64,000 bases of DNA from Actinomycetota bacterium (GCA_030019255.1 JASEFK010000004.1:89569-153568); one strand, 5' to 3'. Shown: positions 16,235 to 25,055, counted from the stretch's first letter. Numbers and translations are program-made. The notes: a model not told the origin generated them from the letters alone.

Positions 16235-16483
16235 ATGCCCCTGGTAAAACTCTACGCCACCCTGCGCAAGGCGGCGGGGGAGAAGGAGTACCCGAGCCAG
16301 GCTCGCACCGTGGGCCAGGTGCTCGAGGAGCTGCGGGAACGTTACGGCGACGGGGTGATCCGCTACCTGCGCGGGTGCATCGTGCTGGTCAACGGGCAGA
16401 ACATAGGGTACCTGAAGGGCAAAAGGACCAAGCTCAAAGCGGAGGACGAGGTCTCCATATTCCCACCTTTGGCGGGGGGTTAG
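16235..16483 (+). CDS. MoaD/ThiS-family sulfur carrier protein
   Basis: An 82-residue ubiquitin-fold protein (VKLYATLRKAAGEKEYPS, VGQVLEELRERYGDG, DEVSIFPPLAGG) ending in the diglycine tail that is adenylated and thiolated to deliver sulfur to molybdopterin or tungstopterin. It follows the AOR gene by 31 bp, so it probably serves that enzyme's cofactor. I start it at the ATG at 16235 (GAGGAG just upstream). An alternative ATG at 16196 overlaps the AOR stop and would add 13 residues not typical of the family. An E1-like partner is encoded at 22891-23721. Confidence 0.88.
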   Translation: MPLVKLYATLRKAAGEKEYPSQARTVGQVLEELRERYGDGVIRYLRGCIVLVNGQNIGYLKGKRTKLKAEDEVSIFPPLAGG

Positions 16484-16496
16484 GCCCGGGACCCGA

Positions 16497-16772
16497 TCAG
16501 AGGGGGGTGACGGTGAAGCCCCCGCCGCTGGGAGTCCCGCCCACCTGGAGGGCGGCCAGCTCCCTGACGCAGCCGGCGAGCATCTCCTGGGCGGCGCCCA
16601 CCTCCTGGAGGGCATCGGCTATTCGTTTGGAAACATCTACCAAAGAGGTGTTGGAGGCCAGCGCCGACCACTGGCGCAGGTGTTCGGCCTCCTGCCGCAG
16701 ACGCTCCGAGCTGTGCTTGAGGGCCACCTTCAGGGTGACCAGGTCGATGCCTTCGCGGCACATTGTGTTCAC
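16497..16772 (-). CDS. Small helical protein of unknown function
   Basis: A 91-residue protein, almost wholly helical, with a LKHSSERLRQEAEHLRQWSA segment and DVSKRIADALQEVGAAQEM, ending in a glycine/threonine-rich tail. The ATG at 16772 has GGGAGGTG 7 bases upstream. The helix-turn-helix pairing and a mid-protein Trp are reminiscent of small WXG-like or coiled-coil proteins, but there is no clear match. It lies 14 bp from the MoaD stop (convergent) and downstream of dapA on the same strand. Confidence 0.55.
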   Translation of the reverse strand: MNTMCREGIDLVTLKVALKHSSERLRQEAEHLRQWSALASNTSLVDVSKRIADALQEVGAAQEMLAGCVRELAALQVGGTPSGGGFTVTPL

Positions 16773-16830
16773 CTCCCGCCAAGCCAGCGACTTCTATCCC
16801 CTCCAGTGTATAACGCACCTTCGCCGCACG

Positions 16831-17745
16831 TCACACGCAGGCCTCGGGGGCCGCCTTGCCCAGTTCCACCATGGCCCGGCGCAGTATCTCCTTCCCCTTC
16901 TCCGTCATGCCGCTCAGGGGGAGCCTCACCCCTCCGACTTCCACGCCCATCCAGTTGAGGGCTTGCTTGATGGCCGTGGGGTTGGGCTCGCAGAAGAGGG
17001 CGCGCACCAGCGGGAGCACTCGGTAGTGTATCTCGCGGGCTTCCTCCCACTTCCCCTCCCACACCAGGCGGCACATGCGCCCGAATTCCTTCCCCAGGAC
17101 GTGGCCCACGGCGGCGATGCATCCCTGCCCGCCCAGGCAGAGGACCAGGAAGGTCACCGCATCTTCGCCGGAGTAGACGGAGAAATCCATGCCCGCCTTG
17201 CGGGTCTCCTCGATGATGGAGCTGACCTGCAGGATGTCGCCCGAGGCCTCCTTGATGCCCACGATGTTCTCCAGCTCCGCCAGGCGGAGTACGGTATCCA
17301 CCTCCACATTACGGCCGGTCCGGAAGGGGATGTTGTAGAGGATGAGGGGGAGGGAAGTGCTTTCAGCGATGGCCTTGAAATGGTGGTAGATGCCCTCCTG
17401 GCTGGGGCGGTTGTAATAGGGGCTGACCTGGAGGCTGCCGTCCACGCCGATCTTTTCCGCGGCCACGGTCATCTGGATAGCCTCCTCCGTGCTGTTGCTC
17501 CCGGTGCCGGCGATGACCGGTACTCGGCCCGCCGTTTCCTGGTACACGATCTCGATGACCCTCATGTGCTCCTGGTGGCTCAGGGTGGGCGATTCGCCGG
17601 TGGTTCCGCAGGGTATGAGGGCATCGGCTTCCTGTTCCTCGATGAGGTAGTTGACCAGCCTGCGCAGCGCCGGCTCGTCCACCCGGCCTCTCTCGTCGAA
17701 GGGGGTGACCAGGGGGATAAGACAGCCCTTCACCTTCCAGTCCAC
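16831..17745 (-). CDS. dapA: 4-hydroxy-tetrahydrodipicolinate synthase
   Basis: A 304-residue class I aldolase that condenses pyruvate with aspartate semialdehyde in the diaminopimelate/lysine pathway. The Schiff-base lysine is K165 (GIKEASGD), the proton-relay tyrosine is Y137 (LYNIPFRTG), and the GTTGES substrate loop is at residues 47-52. Start is a GTG at 17745 with GAGGAGG 9 bases upstream. It stands apart from lysA (49296), hom and thrC in this window. Related N-acetylneuraminate lyase-like enzymes share the fold, but GTTGES, Y137 and length favour DapA. Confidence 0.93.
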   Translation of the reverse strand: MDWKVKGCLIPLVTPFDERGRVDEPALRRLVNYLIEEQEADALIPCGTTGESPTLSHQEHMRVIEIVYQETAGRVPVIAGTGSNSTEEAIQMTVAAEKIGVDGSLQVSPYYNRPSQEGIYHHFKAIAESTSLPLILYNIPFRTGRNVEVDTVLRLAELENIVGIKEASGDILQVSSIIEETRKAGMDFSVYSGEDAVTFLVLCLGGQGCIAAVGHVLGKEFGRMCRLVWEGKWEEAREIHYRVLPLVRALFCEPNPTAIKQALNWMGVEVGGVRLPLSGMTEKGKEILRRAMVELGKAAPEACV

Positions 17746-18133
17746 CTTGCCGACCTCCTCTCTCGCTTCGCCGATCCTCGGATGGCGGGGGTCCCCGACC
17801 GGAAGGCCCTCGCGACATTCGCCGTCGTGAACCGGACACCGTTTCAGTGGGTGCCCTCCCGCCGTTCACCGCCGCGGGGCGGGCCCGGCGAGAAACCCTC
17901 CCACAAGCGCACCCGCGAGGGTTGACGGACGAGGAAGACCTCCGCCGGCTCGCCACGTGCCCGGTATGCGCCGGCACGGGGCGCGGTCGTCCCTTGCTCC
18001 TCCTGTCCCCGCCGCGGCGGTATAGGTGTAATGATAGCAGAATGGGACCGGCGTAAGATGTTACTGACAAAAAGTCGTATTTGCCATTATATGGAATCTC
18101 GCTCTCGGGGACCGGAAATTACCCCCCACCCTA
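17746..18133. other. Intergenic region between divergent dapA and the flavoprotein leader
   Basis: No gene is seen in these 388 bases. AT-rich words near 18020-18110, such as TATAGGTGTAATGATAGCAG, could hold the dapA promoter on the minus strand. The promoter for the flavoprotein follows at 18134. Confidence 0.35.
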
Positions 18134-18161
18134 TTGACAGCCGGAAAAGCGATGATAATAT
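18134..18161 (+). promoter_or_regulatory. Promoter of the structured leader / flavoprotein gene
   Basis: TTGACA at 18134-18139, a 16-bp spacer and TAATAT at 18156-18161. The predicted start of transcription (about 18167) coincides with the first base of the first long stem of the leader. Confidence 0.75.
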
Positions 18162-18165
18162 GAAA

Positions 18166-18344
18166 GCGTTCCGGCTGAGCTCGGGAAAAAACCGAATCCA
18201 AGCGCTTGTATTATTGCGCACCCGGAACGTAGGTAGGAACCCAGGATGCCGAGTAGAAAACGTCGCGGCTTCGCGCCCGACGGTCCCAAAGGTATCTTGG
18301 GTTTCTACTATTTTTAAAACCCTGCGCTTCCCGCGGAGCGCAGG
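18166..18344 (+). ncRNA. Candidate structured leader RNA (two tandem branched domains)
   Basis: Domain 1: CGTTCCGG (18167-18174) pairs exactly with CCGGAACG (18222-18229) and encloses TCGG/CCGA (18181-18195) and GCGC/GCGC (18202-18219). Domain 2: AGTAGAAA (18252-18259) pairs exactly with TTTCTACT (18302-18309) and encloses CGTCG/CGACG (about 18261-18282) and CCCAA/TTGGG (18285-18301); ATTTTT follows, so domain 2 could act as a terminator. A third hairpin, CCTGCGCT/AGCGCAGG at 18321-18344, stands just before the ribosome site. This layout fits a riboswitch or attenuator for the gene at 18368. I could not match a known class. Confidence 0.55.
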
Positions 18345-18367
18345 CGGATGGAAACGGGAGGTGCTTC

Positions 18368-19771
18368 ATGTCCGACGGGTTGGCGGGCAAGAAGGTGGTG
18401 GTCATCGGGACAGGCATAGGCGGCTCGGGGGTTTCCGCCCTGCTGGCCAGGGAGGGGGCCCAGGTGCTGGTCCTGGAGAGGAACTCCTTTCCGGGAGGAA
18501 AAGCGGCCAGCTTTGAGCGCGAGGGGTTCACTTACGACACTGGAGTTCATTGGCTCTCGCGGGGCGACAAGGGCCCTCTGGGGGAGATAGCCGACCTGGT
18601 GGGGGCGGAGGTAAGCTACCGGTCACTAGAGCCGGCCATGCAGTTCACCGCGGGGGGGCGGACGGCCACCCTTTACCAGGACATGGACGACCAGGAGGTA
18701 CTGGAGCGACTCTTCGAGGAGATCGGAGTGCTCTCCGAGAACCGACCCGGAGCCCGGGCGCTCTTCGAGGACCTGGCGAGGGAACGCTCCCCGCGTGAGC
18801 TCGAGGAACTGGACGAGGTTTCCTTCTCCGATTACTGCGCGCGGTTCGTGGACGACGAGCAGTTGAACCGCTTGCTGGACGGCTTCACCGGCATGTACAT
18901 GTGCATCTCCCGGAGGGCCGCCTCGGCGGCGGAGTTCATACTGTGCTTTTCCAGCCAGGTGAAGGAGAAGAACCTATGTTATCCCGTGGGAGGGATGCGC
19001 GCCGTTCCCGTGGCCTACCTGAAGGCCCTGGAGTCCATGGGCGGGGAGGTGCGATACTCCACCCCCGTGGAACGCATCGTGGTGGAGTCGGGTAAGGTGC
19101 GGGGCGTGGAGGCTGGAGGGTTCATACCCGCCGACCTGGTTATCAGCAACACCGGAATAAAGGAGACGGTGGCCCTGGCCGGGAGGCACAACTTTCCCGA
19201 CGACTACCTGGCCCGGGTGGACTCCCTGCGCCTTTCTTTCGGGGCGGTGAGCGTGAAGTATGCCCTTGATGCCCCGGTGGTGAAGCCCCACCTGTTCTGC
19301 TATTTCCCCGACTTCCGGGATCCCGGGCTTGCGGAGAGGCAGGCGGCGGTGTTCGTCCCCGTGCCCTCCGCCGCCGACCCCTCCCTGGCGCCTCCCGGCT
19401 GCCAGCTGGTCCTGGCCGGGTCCCTGGCCCCTCCCGGCCTGGAGGACAGGAAGCGGGCGGCGGAGATATGCGAGGAGATCCTGGACCGCATCGAGAACAC
19501 CATGCGGGACCTCTTCCCGGGCATCGAGGACCATATCGTCTGGAAGATAAGGACGGACACCCGCTACATCGCGGAGATATCCGGGAGATGGACGGGAGAG
19601 GTCATCGGGCTGGCCCAGAACCGGCACCAGGTGGGGAAGAACCGTCCCTCCCAGATAACGCCGGTGGAAGGGCTCTACCTGGTGGGGGCGGACGCCGGGG
19701 GCCGCGGGGTGGGCACGGAGATGGCCGCGGACAGCGCCCTAAACCTGTGGAGGTTGCTGCTCCATTCCTGA
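18368..19771 (+). CDS. FAD-dependent phytoene desaturase-like oxidoreductase
   Basis: A 467-residue flavoprotein of the CrtI/phytoene dehydrogenase superfamily. The FAD-binding dinucleotide fold is at the N-terminus (VVVIGTGIGGSGVSALLARE, then VLERNSFPGGKAASFEREGF). A C-terminal FAD contact is LYLVGADAGGRGVGTEMAAD. The family includes carotenoid desaturases, retinol saturases and many uncharacterised members, and no carotenoid synthase (crtB) lies nearby, so the substrate is open. ATG at 18368 follows GGGAGG. The gene stands alone on its strand and sits behind an unusually structured 200-nt leader, implying regulation by a ligand or by translation. Confidence 0.85.
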   Translation: MSDGLAGKKVVVIGTGIGGSGVSALLAREGAQVLVLERNSFPGGKAASFEREGFTYDTGVHWLSRGDKGPLGEIADLVGAEVSYRSLEPAMQFTAGGRTATLYQDMDDQEVLERLFEEIGVLSENRPGARALFEDLARERSPRELEELDEVSFSDYCARFVDDEQLNRLLDGFTGMYMCISRRAASAAEFILCFSSQVKEKNLCYPVGGMRAVPVAYLKALESMGGEVRYSTPVERIVVESGKVRGVEAGGFIPADLVISNTGIKETVALAGRHNFPDDYLARVDSLRLSFGAVSVKYALDAPVVKPHLFCYFPDFRDPGLAERQAAVFVPVPSAADPSLAPPGCQLVLAGSLAPPGLEDRKRAAEICEEILDRIENTMRDLFPGIEDHIVWKIRTDTRYIAEISGRWTGEVIGLAQNRHQVGKNRPSQITPVEGLYLVGADAGGRGVGTEMAADSALNLWRLLLHS

Positions 19772-19808
19772 AGACTGCCCCCGTAAGCGGCGGCATGGCG
19801 GAAGGGGG

Positions 19809-19958
19809 TCAGCCGGCCTTGGCCAGGGTGCAGGACCACTCGCCCTCCATCACCCCGTATTCCGACCACAGGAAGAGGATCTCCCGCAGGAAGGACTCCG
19901 CGTCCGGAGCTCTCCGGTAGGCCTCCTCGAGGCGTTCGCGGATCAGTTCGTAATCCAT
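19809..19958 (-). CDS. Very small acidic protein of unknown function
   Basis: A 49-residue protein beginning MDYELIRERLEEAYRRAP and ending EWSCTLAKAG. GGAGGTGAAGGAG directly precedes the ATG at 19958, which favours it over an ATG at 19979. The open frame extends to 20111, but the extra residues (PLPLASVFLPSSPLKLQ) look like non-coding translation. It converges with the flavoprotein gene, 37 bp away. Confidence 0.55.
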   Translation of the reverse strand: MDYELIRERLEEAYRRAPDAESFLREILFLWSEYGVMEGEWSCTLAKAG

Positions 19959-20183
19959 CTCCTTCACCTCCAGGGGCATGATAGCTGGGAGGGGTGACAA
20001 AGCGCGAAGAGGCCGCCGGGAAGATGTCCGGCTCAGGGAGAAAGGCTGAAGCTTCAAAGGGGAGGATGGTAGGAACACGGAGGCAAGCGGCAGCGGGGTG
20101 GTGCATTTCATAGCCGGACAATATGCGCCAGGCGGAGGAGTTAGAACGAACGTGGAGGCAAGCGCCGGCGAGGTTGTGCGTCC

Positions 20184-21653
20184 TCATTCCCGGTAGCGCA
20201 CCAGGTTGCGACCGGATTCCTTGGCCTCGTAGAGGGCGGCGTCGGCCTTGGCGACGATGTCCGAGCGGTCCTGCACGTCCGGGGAGGGGAAAGAGGTCAC
20301 GCCCTGACTTACGGTGACCCGCACCGGCTTTCCTCCGGGGGCCGTGAACTCGTGGTTTTCCACCGCCATGCGAATGCGTTCCGCGGTTTGCACCGCGCTA
20401 TCCAGGTCCGTCTCCGGGAGGAGAATGGCGAACTCCTCGCCGCCGTAGCGGGCCAGGATGTCCATGCTTCGCAGGCACCCCTTGATCAAGGAAGCGGTTT
20501 CCTTGAGGATCTCGTCGCCGAAGAGGTGGCCGTAGGTGTCGTTTATCTTCTTGAAAAAATCGATGTCCAGCATGATGAGGGAGAAGACGGTGTTGTAGCG
20601 CAGGGACCTCTTGTACTCCTTCTCGAAGAGCTCCTGGAAAAAGCGGTGATTGTAGATACGGGTCAGGCCGTCGGTGATGGCCATGCGCTTGGCCCCCTCG
20701 TAGAGGCGGGAGTTGTCCACGATCATCACCAGCTGGTTGCTCACCAGGTTGAGGATGCTGGGGGCGTCGCGCCGGAAGGCGGGCGTGGGGGGGCCGGCAA
20801 GCAGCAGCAGGCCGATGGGCACCTGGTGGGCGACGAGGGGGATGTGGATGTAGGACAATTCCGCGGGTTTTTCCGGGGGCAAGGTGACCAGGTTGTCCTC
20901 GAGGAGGACCGTCCGCCCCACCGACTGCTCGTCCCCGGGCCGCCAGGCGTACCCGGTGGCGGTCTCCAATGCCTGGGAGACCACGTTCTCCAGGATGTCC
21001 GGGGTAACGGGGCGGTTGAGGTAGAGGTAGAGCTCCCTTTCCTCGAAGAGCAGCAGGGCCCCCGCGTGGTAGTTGAAAAGCTTATCCAGTATCTGGAAAA
21101 TAGAACATACCGTTTCCGTGAAGTCCTGCATGGATTCGGCGAGGGAGGCGATGTCGTTCAGGATGGTGGTCTCGAAGAGCTTGCGGTCCAGGAGATCAGT
21201 TATCTTGTTGATAACGTAATCCTCGCTGACCTCCTTGCGCCGGCGGCGGGCGAGGTCCCGGGCTTCCCGGTTCTTTTCCGAGGACGACAGCAGCGCCTCC
21301 ACCTCGCGGAGGAGATGTTCGGGCTTGAATCCCTTGGTGATGTAGGCGTCGGCGCCGGTCTTCAATCCCCAGAACATGTCGGTCTGGTGTTCCCTGCCGG
21401 TGAGCATGATGATGGGCATCCAGGAGGTCATGGGATCCTCCTTCAGGAGACGGCAGACCTGGTAGCCCTTGATCTTGGGCATCTCGATGTCCAGGATCAT
21501 GAGGTCGGGGAGAAGGGAGAAGGCCTTCATGGCCGCCTCGATTCCGTCCCAGGCCACGTCCACCCGGTAACCGGCCTTCTCCAGTATGGACCCGGTGACC
21601 TTGACCACCAGCTTGTTGTCGTCCGCCAGGAGCAGGTGTTTCCCGTCTTCCAT
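20184..21653 (-). CDS. Response regulator with GAF and GGDEF domains (diguanylate cyclase)
   Basis: A 489-residue cytoplasmic signalling protein. Residues 1-125 are a receiver domain with phospho-acceptor D55 (LMILDIEMPK); 165-325 resemble a GAF domain; 330-489 are a GGDEF domain that should make cyclic di-GMP from GTP. The active-site motif GGEEF is at 404-408, and RSMD exactly five residues before it matches the inhibitory I-site, so product feedback is likely. ATG at 21653 has AGGTGAGGGGG upstream. No cognate kinase is adjacent. Other receivers and a histidine kinase in the window are at 11275 and 30107-32330. Confidence 0.93.
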   Translation of the reverse strand: MEDGKHLLLADDNKLVVKVTGSILEKAGYRVDVAWDGIEAAMKAFSLLPDLMILDIEMPKIKGYQVCRLLKEDPMTSWMPIIMLTGREHQTDMFWGLKTGADAYITKGFKPEHLLREVEALLSSSEKNREARDLARRRRKEVSEDYVINKITDLLDRKLFETTILNDIASLAESMQDFTETVCSIFQILDKLFNYHAGALLLFEERELYLYLNRPVTPDILENVVSQALETATGYAWRPGDEQSVGRTVLLEDNLVTLPPEKPAELSYIHIPLVAHQVPIGLLLLAGPPTPAFRRDAPSILNLVSNQLVMIVDNSRLYEGAKRMAITDGLTRIYNHRFFQELFEKEYKRSLRYNTVFSLIMLDIDFFKKINDTYGHLFGDEILKETASLIKGCLRSMDILARYGGEEFAILLPETDLDSAVQTAERIRMAVENHEFTAPGGKPVRVTVSQGVTSFPSPDVQDRSDIVAKADAALYEAKESGRNLVRYRE

Positions 21654-22010
21654 AAGGCCCCCTCACCTTTCCGCCCTTGATTTATCGGCGGGCGGAGCGA
21701 GGAAATTAAATCGCTCATCAAGGTCACGGCGCTTTGCCCGGCGCCTTGCGCTTTTTCCCGCCCTTCCGGAAATTCGCTGAACGCTCAAAAATGGGGTCGG
21801 CGTGGATGCCGGCCTCAACCCCTCGATCCTCCGGGAGGAAAGGTCTTCCCGGTCCTCCGCCCCTCCGCAAGGGTGGAGGTGGTGGAGCTTTATGCCGGGG
21901 AGAGACAGAAAGCGATAGTAAACGTGGACGTTAGCCTTGCCTACCGTTATTAAACGGGAAACACCTGGTCTCATCCGGCAAGATATCGTTTTTCCACCAG
22001 CCTTCGAAAT
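21654..22010. other. Intergenic region between two minus-strand genes
   Basis: No convincing gene in 357 bases. The right half is less GC-rich and would hold the promoter of the GGDEF gene; ATTAAATCGCTCATCAAGG near 21705-21723 is the most AT-rich part. No clear hairpin terminator for the SAF gene's own end was found. Confidence 0.35.
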
Positions 22011-22676
22011 TCAATCTTCTCGGGAGCGCAGGAGAACCTCCACCCGCCCTTCCTTCAGGGCGGTGGCCAACAGGCAGGCCTCCTCGGGGGTGACCTCGAG
22101 GAGAAGGCAGCCGGAGGGCAGAGGGGTTGAGCCGGATGAGGATTCCCAGGAGGAGGCGGAGTTTTCCGTAGCGGTCATCCCCAGCACCTTCACGTTCTCC
22201 AGGCCCAGGCGGGCGGAATCCCCCTCCACGAAGACGATGTCCACCCGTCCCTCCGGGGGAAGGGAGGAAAGGGGGAAGTTCGTCGCTTCCTGGGGGAGGG
22301 GAAAGGCGCGGAAGCCGGGTGTGATAGACTCGCATGCCTCCTCGCCTTCGCTGGAGAGGAGGGCACTTTCGAGGATCGGCTCTCCCTGCCGCACCGGGCG
22401 AGCCAGGCGCCTTCCGGATACCCGGGAGAGCTCGGTGTAGGTCCCCGGCAGGAGGTAACGGTCGGGGAAGGGCACCAGCTGGAGGGAGGAGGAGTCGAGG
22501 ACCTCCCCGCCCCGCAGGTTCCTGGCCGCCACCACCAGTTCCACCAGCCGGCCGGCCTGGGCTACGCGAGCGGTCACCCCGCGCAGGTAGGCGAAGACAA
22601 TGAGGGCGGATAAGGCGGCGGCTATGGCGGCCGCGACGAGGTAATAGCGCGAGCTCCGCAGCTGAAGCAGTTCCAA
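22011..22676 (-). CDS. CpaB/RcpC-like SAF-domain membrane protein
   Basis: A 221-residue protein with one N-terminal membrane helix (YYLVAAAIAAALSALIVFAY) and an SAF domain (VVAARNLRGGEVLDSSSLQL, followed by GRRLARPVRQGEPILESAL). This is the layout of CpaB/RcpC, which serves Flp/Tad pilus assembly, but no other tad genes are in the window. I place the start at the TTG at 22676, which has AAAGGAGG exactly 6 bases upstream. The longer GTG start at 22739 has no ribosome site and would put 21 charged residues before the helix. The SAF assignment is fairly sure; the Flp link is inference. Confidence 0.78.
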   Translation of the reverse strand: MELLQLRSSRYYLVAAAIAAALSALIVFAYLRGVTARVAQAGRLVELVVAARNLRGGEVLDSSSLQLVPFPDRYLLPGTYTELSRVSGRRLARPVRQGEPILESALLSSEGEEACESITPGFRAFPLPQEATNFPLSSLPPEGRVDIVFVEGDSARLGLENVKVLGMTATENSASSWESSSGSTPLPSGCLLLEVTPEEACLLATALKEGRVEVLLRSRED

Positions 22677-22890
22677 CTCTCGCCTCCTTTCTTCTCGGTA
22701 ATTCGAGATCCTCGGTCGGCCGCGGGCCGGGGGAGACACGGGCCGAGTGGACTTCGGGTCGGCCCGCCGTACTACTCCCGCGGGAAACCCTAAACCGTAG
22801 ACGGCATCGGGCTCCCGGTTCGGCTGCCGTTAAAATGCGGATTCCATCACGGTGTTAAGGTGTCCGGCACCGTCACCGGTGAGGTCCCGT

Positions 22891-23721
22891 TTACTTCAGG
22901 GGGATGAACTGGAATAGATTGGTGGAGGTATCCAGGAACAGGAAGCCGTGCCGGATGGTCTCTCCACCGCAGATGACCTTGACCACCTCCTGGGCCTGCA
23001 GGGTGGCCACCAGGGCGGGGGTGGTAGGAGGGTTCCCCTCCACCACCTCCACACCCCGCTCGCCGGCGTCGCCGTAGAGTACCCTCAGGCCGGGGTCCCC
23101 AGGGTAGACGGTCATCACCTGCCCGGCGTGGCCGGCGATGGCGCCGTGCACCATTGGCACGCCCAGGCGGGCGCAGCCCTCCTCGAGGGCCAGGCGGGAG
23201 GGGACGTTGTCCAGGGCGTCAACCACCACCTCGGCTCCCGAGAAGACCTCGGTCACGTTTTCCGTGGTTACCAGGAGCTGAAGGGCGATGACCTGGAGGG
23301 AGGAATTGACCTCCCGCACGCGCTCGCCGGCCCTCTCCGCCTTGGGTCGGCCGAGGTCCGACTCCCGGCACAGGAGCTGCCGGTTGAGGTTGTTCTCCTC
23401 GAAGGCGTCCCCATCGACCAGGATGAGGCGGCCCACCCCGTAGCGGGCCAGGAGCTCGGCCACGTATCCCCCCAGCCCCCCGAGTCCGCAAACCCCCACG
23501 CAGGAACGCAGGAGGCGGAGCTGCCCCTGCATGCCCAGAGTCCCCATGTTCCGCTGGTAGCGCGCGGGAACCAACCCGGCCTCCAGGCACGCCATCTCCG
23601 CCTCGATGGGCGCGAGTCCCGCCCGACGCGCCGCTTCTCGAATGGCCCCGTGAGGCACCACCCGGAAGCCTCCCTCCTCCCGGGAGGCTCCTTTCAGGTA
23701 CTCGACCAACCCGACGTCCAT
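22891..23721 (-). CDS. ThiF/MoeB-family E1-like adenylyltransferase
   Basis: A 276-residue E1-like enzyme. The nucleotide-binding motif is GVCGLGGLGGYVAELLARYG, followed by LILVDGDAFEENNLNRQLL with the expected arginine finger; GRPKAERAGERVREVNSSL is also conserved. These enzymes adenylate the diglycine tail of MoaD or ThiS. It lacks the two CxxC zinc sites of many MoeB proteins. An N-terminal part (about 65 residues) precedes the fold. It is the only E1-type enzyme here, so it may serve the MoaD at 16235. ATG 23721 has no Shine-Dalgarno site but sits at the expected start of transcription of the promoter at 23728-23756. Confidence 0.85.
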   Translation of the reverse strand: MDVGLVEYLKGASREEGGFRVVPHGAIREAARRAGLAPIEAEMACLEAGLVPARYQRNMGTLGMQGQLRLLRSCVGVCGLGGLGGYVAELLARYGVGRLILVDGDAFEENNLNRQLLCRESDLGRPKAERAGERVREVNSSLQVIALQLLVTTENVTEVFSGAEVVVDALDNVPSRLALEEGCARLGVPMVHGAIAGHAGQVMTVYPGDPGLRVLYGDAGERGVEVVEGNPPTTPALVATLQAQEVVKVICGGETIRHGFLFLDTSTNLFQFIPLK

Positions 23722-23727
23722 GGTGGA

Positions 23728-23756
23728 ATTATATAACATGTATAACTTATGCACAA
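23728..23756 (-). promoter_or_regulatory. Promoter giving a leaderless mRNA for the E1-like gene
   Basis: On the minus strand: TTGTGC (23756-23751), 17-bp spacer, TATAAT (23733-23728), then TCCACC and the ATG at 23721. The ATG's A is 7 bases after the -10 element, the usual distance for transcription start, and no ribosome site is present. This predicts a leaderless transcript. Confidence 0.65.
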
Positions 23757-23887
23757 GACCCGGGCGTAACCTCCGCTCCCGGGAATATCGGGCGAGCAGG
23801 AAGGACGGTGAGCAAGACTCGGGGCACGATCTCCCCTTCCCAGGGAATACGAAAACCCGGGAGGGCGTTACCACCGGCCGTCCGGGC

Positions 23888-24934
23888 TCAGCCGATCTTG
23901 GTGCCCAGCTGGCGGATGATCTCCTCCGCCTCGCTCACCGTGCGCTCTATGACTTCCTTGACCGTGGGGATGTCGTGGAGAAGGCCGGTCACCTGCCCCA
24001 CGGGGAGCACGCCGTTGACCGTGTCCCCGTCCTCAGTGGCGATGCGGATGAGCTTGAAGGCGTTGGCCATGTAGGCCAGCTGCTTGGCGTTTTGCCATCC
24101 CGAGGCCAGGACCCCGATGAAGAGCTTCCAGTAGGGGAGCTTGAGCATCTGGGCGATGGCCCGGGAGTTGGGGATGGCCTTGAGCATCTGGATGGGGTTG
24201 AGGCCCCGCTTGATGGCCTTGCGCGCCCCTTCGGTGTCCAGTACCCGGCACCACAGCCCGTCGAAGCGCTTGGAATAGAGGGTGTCATAGACGTCCTTCT
24301 CCAGGGAGAGACGCTTGTAGTTCTCGTGCAGGGGGCTCTCCACGGTGGTCATGAAGCGGGTTCCCATGGCCACCCCTTCTGCCCCAAGCGCCAGCGCGGC
24401 GGCCAGACCCCGCCCGTCGCCCACTCCACCGGCGGCGATGACTGGTATGTCCAGGTTGGAGGCCAGGCTGGGCACCAAGCAGAAGGTGGTCACCTGTTCC
24501 CCGTGGGCGGCCGCCTCGTTCCCGGTGGCGATGATCGCGTCGCAGCCGTATTCCTGGGCCCGGCGGGCATGGCGGAGGTTGGTCACCGTGGCCAGCACCT
24601 TCCCCCCGTACTCGTGGGCGGCCTGCACTATCCAGTCTCCCTTGCCCAGGGAAAAGTTGATGACCGGCACCTTCTCCTCCAGGAGCACCTGGGCGTTCTG
24701 GGCCGCGCCGGGGAAGAGCAGGGACACGTTGGCGCCGAAGGGCTTGTCCGTGAGTTCACGGATTTCCCTCACCGCCTTCCTGGTCTCCTCCGTGTCCAGC
24801 ACCCCGGTGGCCAGAAGGCCCAGGCCTCCGGCGTTGGAGACCGCCGCTACCATGCTGGGCACGCTTATCCAGCTCATGCCGGAAAGAAGTATGGGATGCT
24901 CGATGCCCAAAAGCTCGGTGATGCGCGTTTTCAT
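23888..24934 (-). CDS. Nitronate monooxygenase / FabK-like flavoprotein
   Basis: A 348-residue TIM-barrel flavoprotein of the NPD/FabK family. The FMN-binding features are GIEHPILLSGMSWISVPSM at the N-terminus, SNAGGLGLLATG, GCDAIIATGNEAAAHG and PVIAAGGVGDGRGLAAALAL followed by GAEGVAMGTRFM. Family members oxidise nitronates or reduce enoyl-ACP. The motif EAAAHGE (instead of EAGGH.G) and the 100-residue C-terminal extension make a precise call unsafe. ATG at 24934 follows GGAAGGAGC. It is followed on the same strand, 166 bp away, by the E1-like gene, which has its own promoter. Confidence 0.85.
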   Translation of the reverse strand: MKTRITELLGIEHPILLSGMSWISVPSMVAAVSNAGGLGLLATGVLDTEETRKAVREIRELTDKPFGANVSLLFPGAAQNAQVLLEEKVPVINFSLGKGDWIVQAAHEYGGKVLATVTNLRHARRAQEYGCDAIIATGNEAAAHGEQVTTFCLVPSLASNLDIPVIAAGGVGDGRGLAAALALGAEGVAMGTRFMTTVESPLHENYKRLSLEKDVYDTLYSKRFDGLWCRVLDTEGARKAIKRGLNPIQMLKAIPNSRAIAQMLKLPYWKLFIGVLASGWQNAKQLAYMANAFKLIRIATEDGDTVNGVLPVGQVTGLLHDIPTVKEVIERTVSEAEEIIRQLGTKIG

Positions 24935-25055
24935 GGGCTGCTCCTTCCTCTACTCCGTAAAGCCTTTCACCCTTCCCTCCCCGCCGCTCCCCTCCCCGTC
25001 GGTGACCCGTGCCGGGATGTGGAGCGTACGCGCGGTCTTAAGTGTAATTATTATA

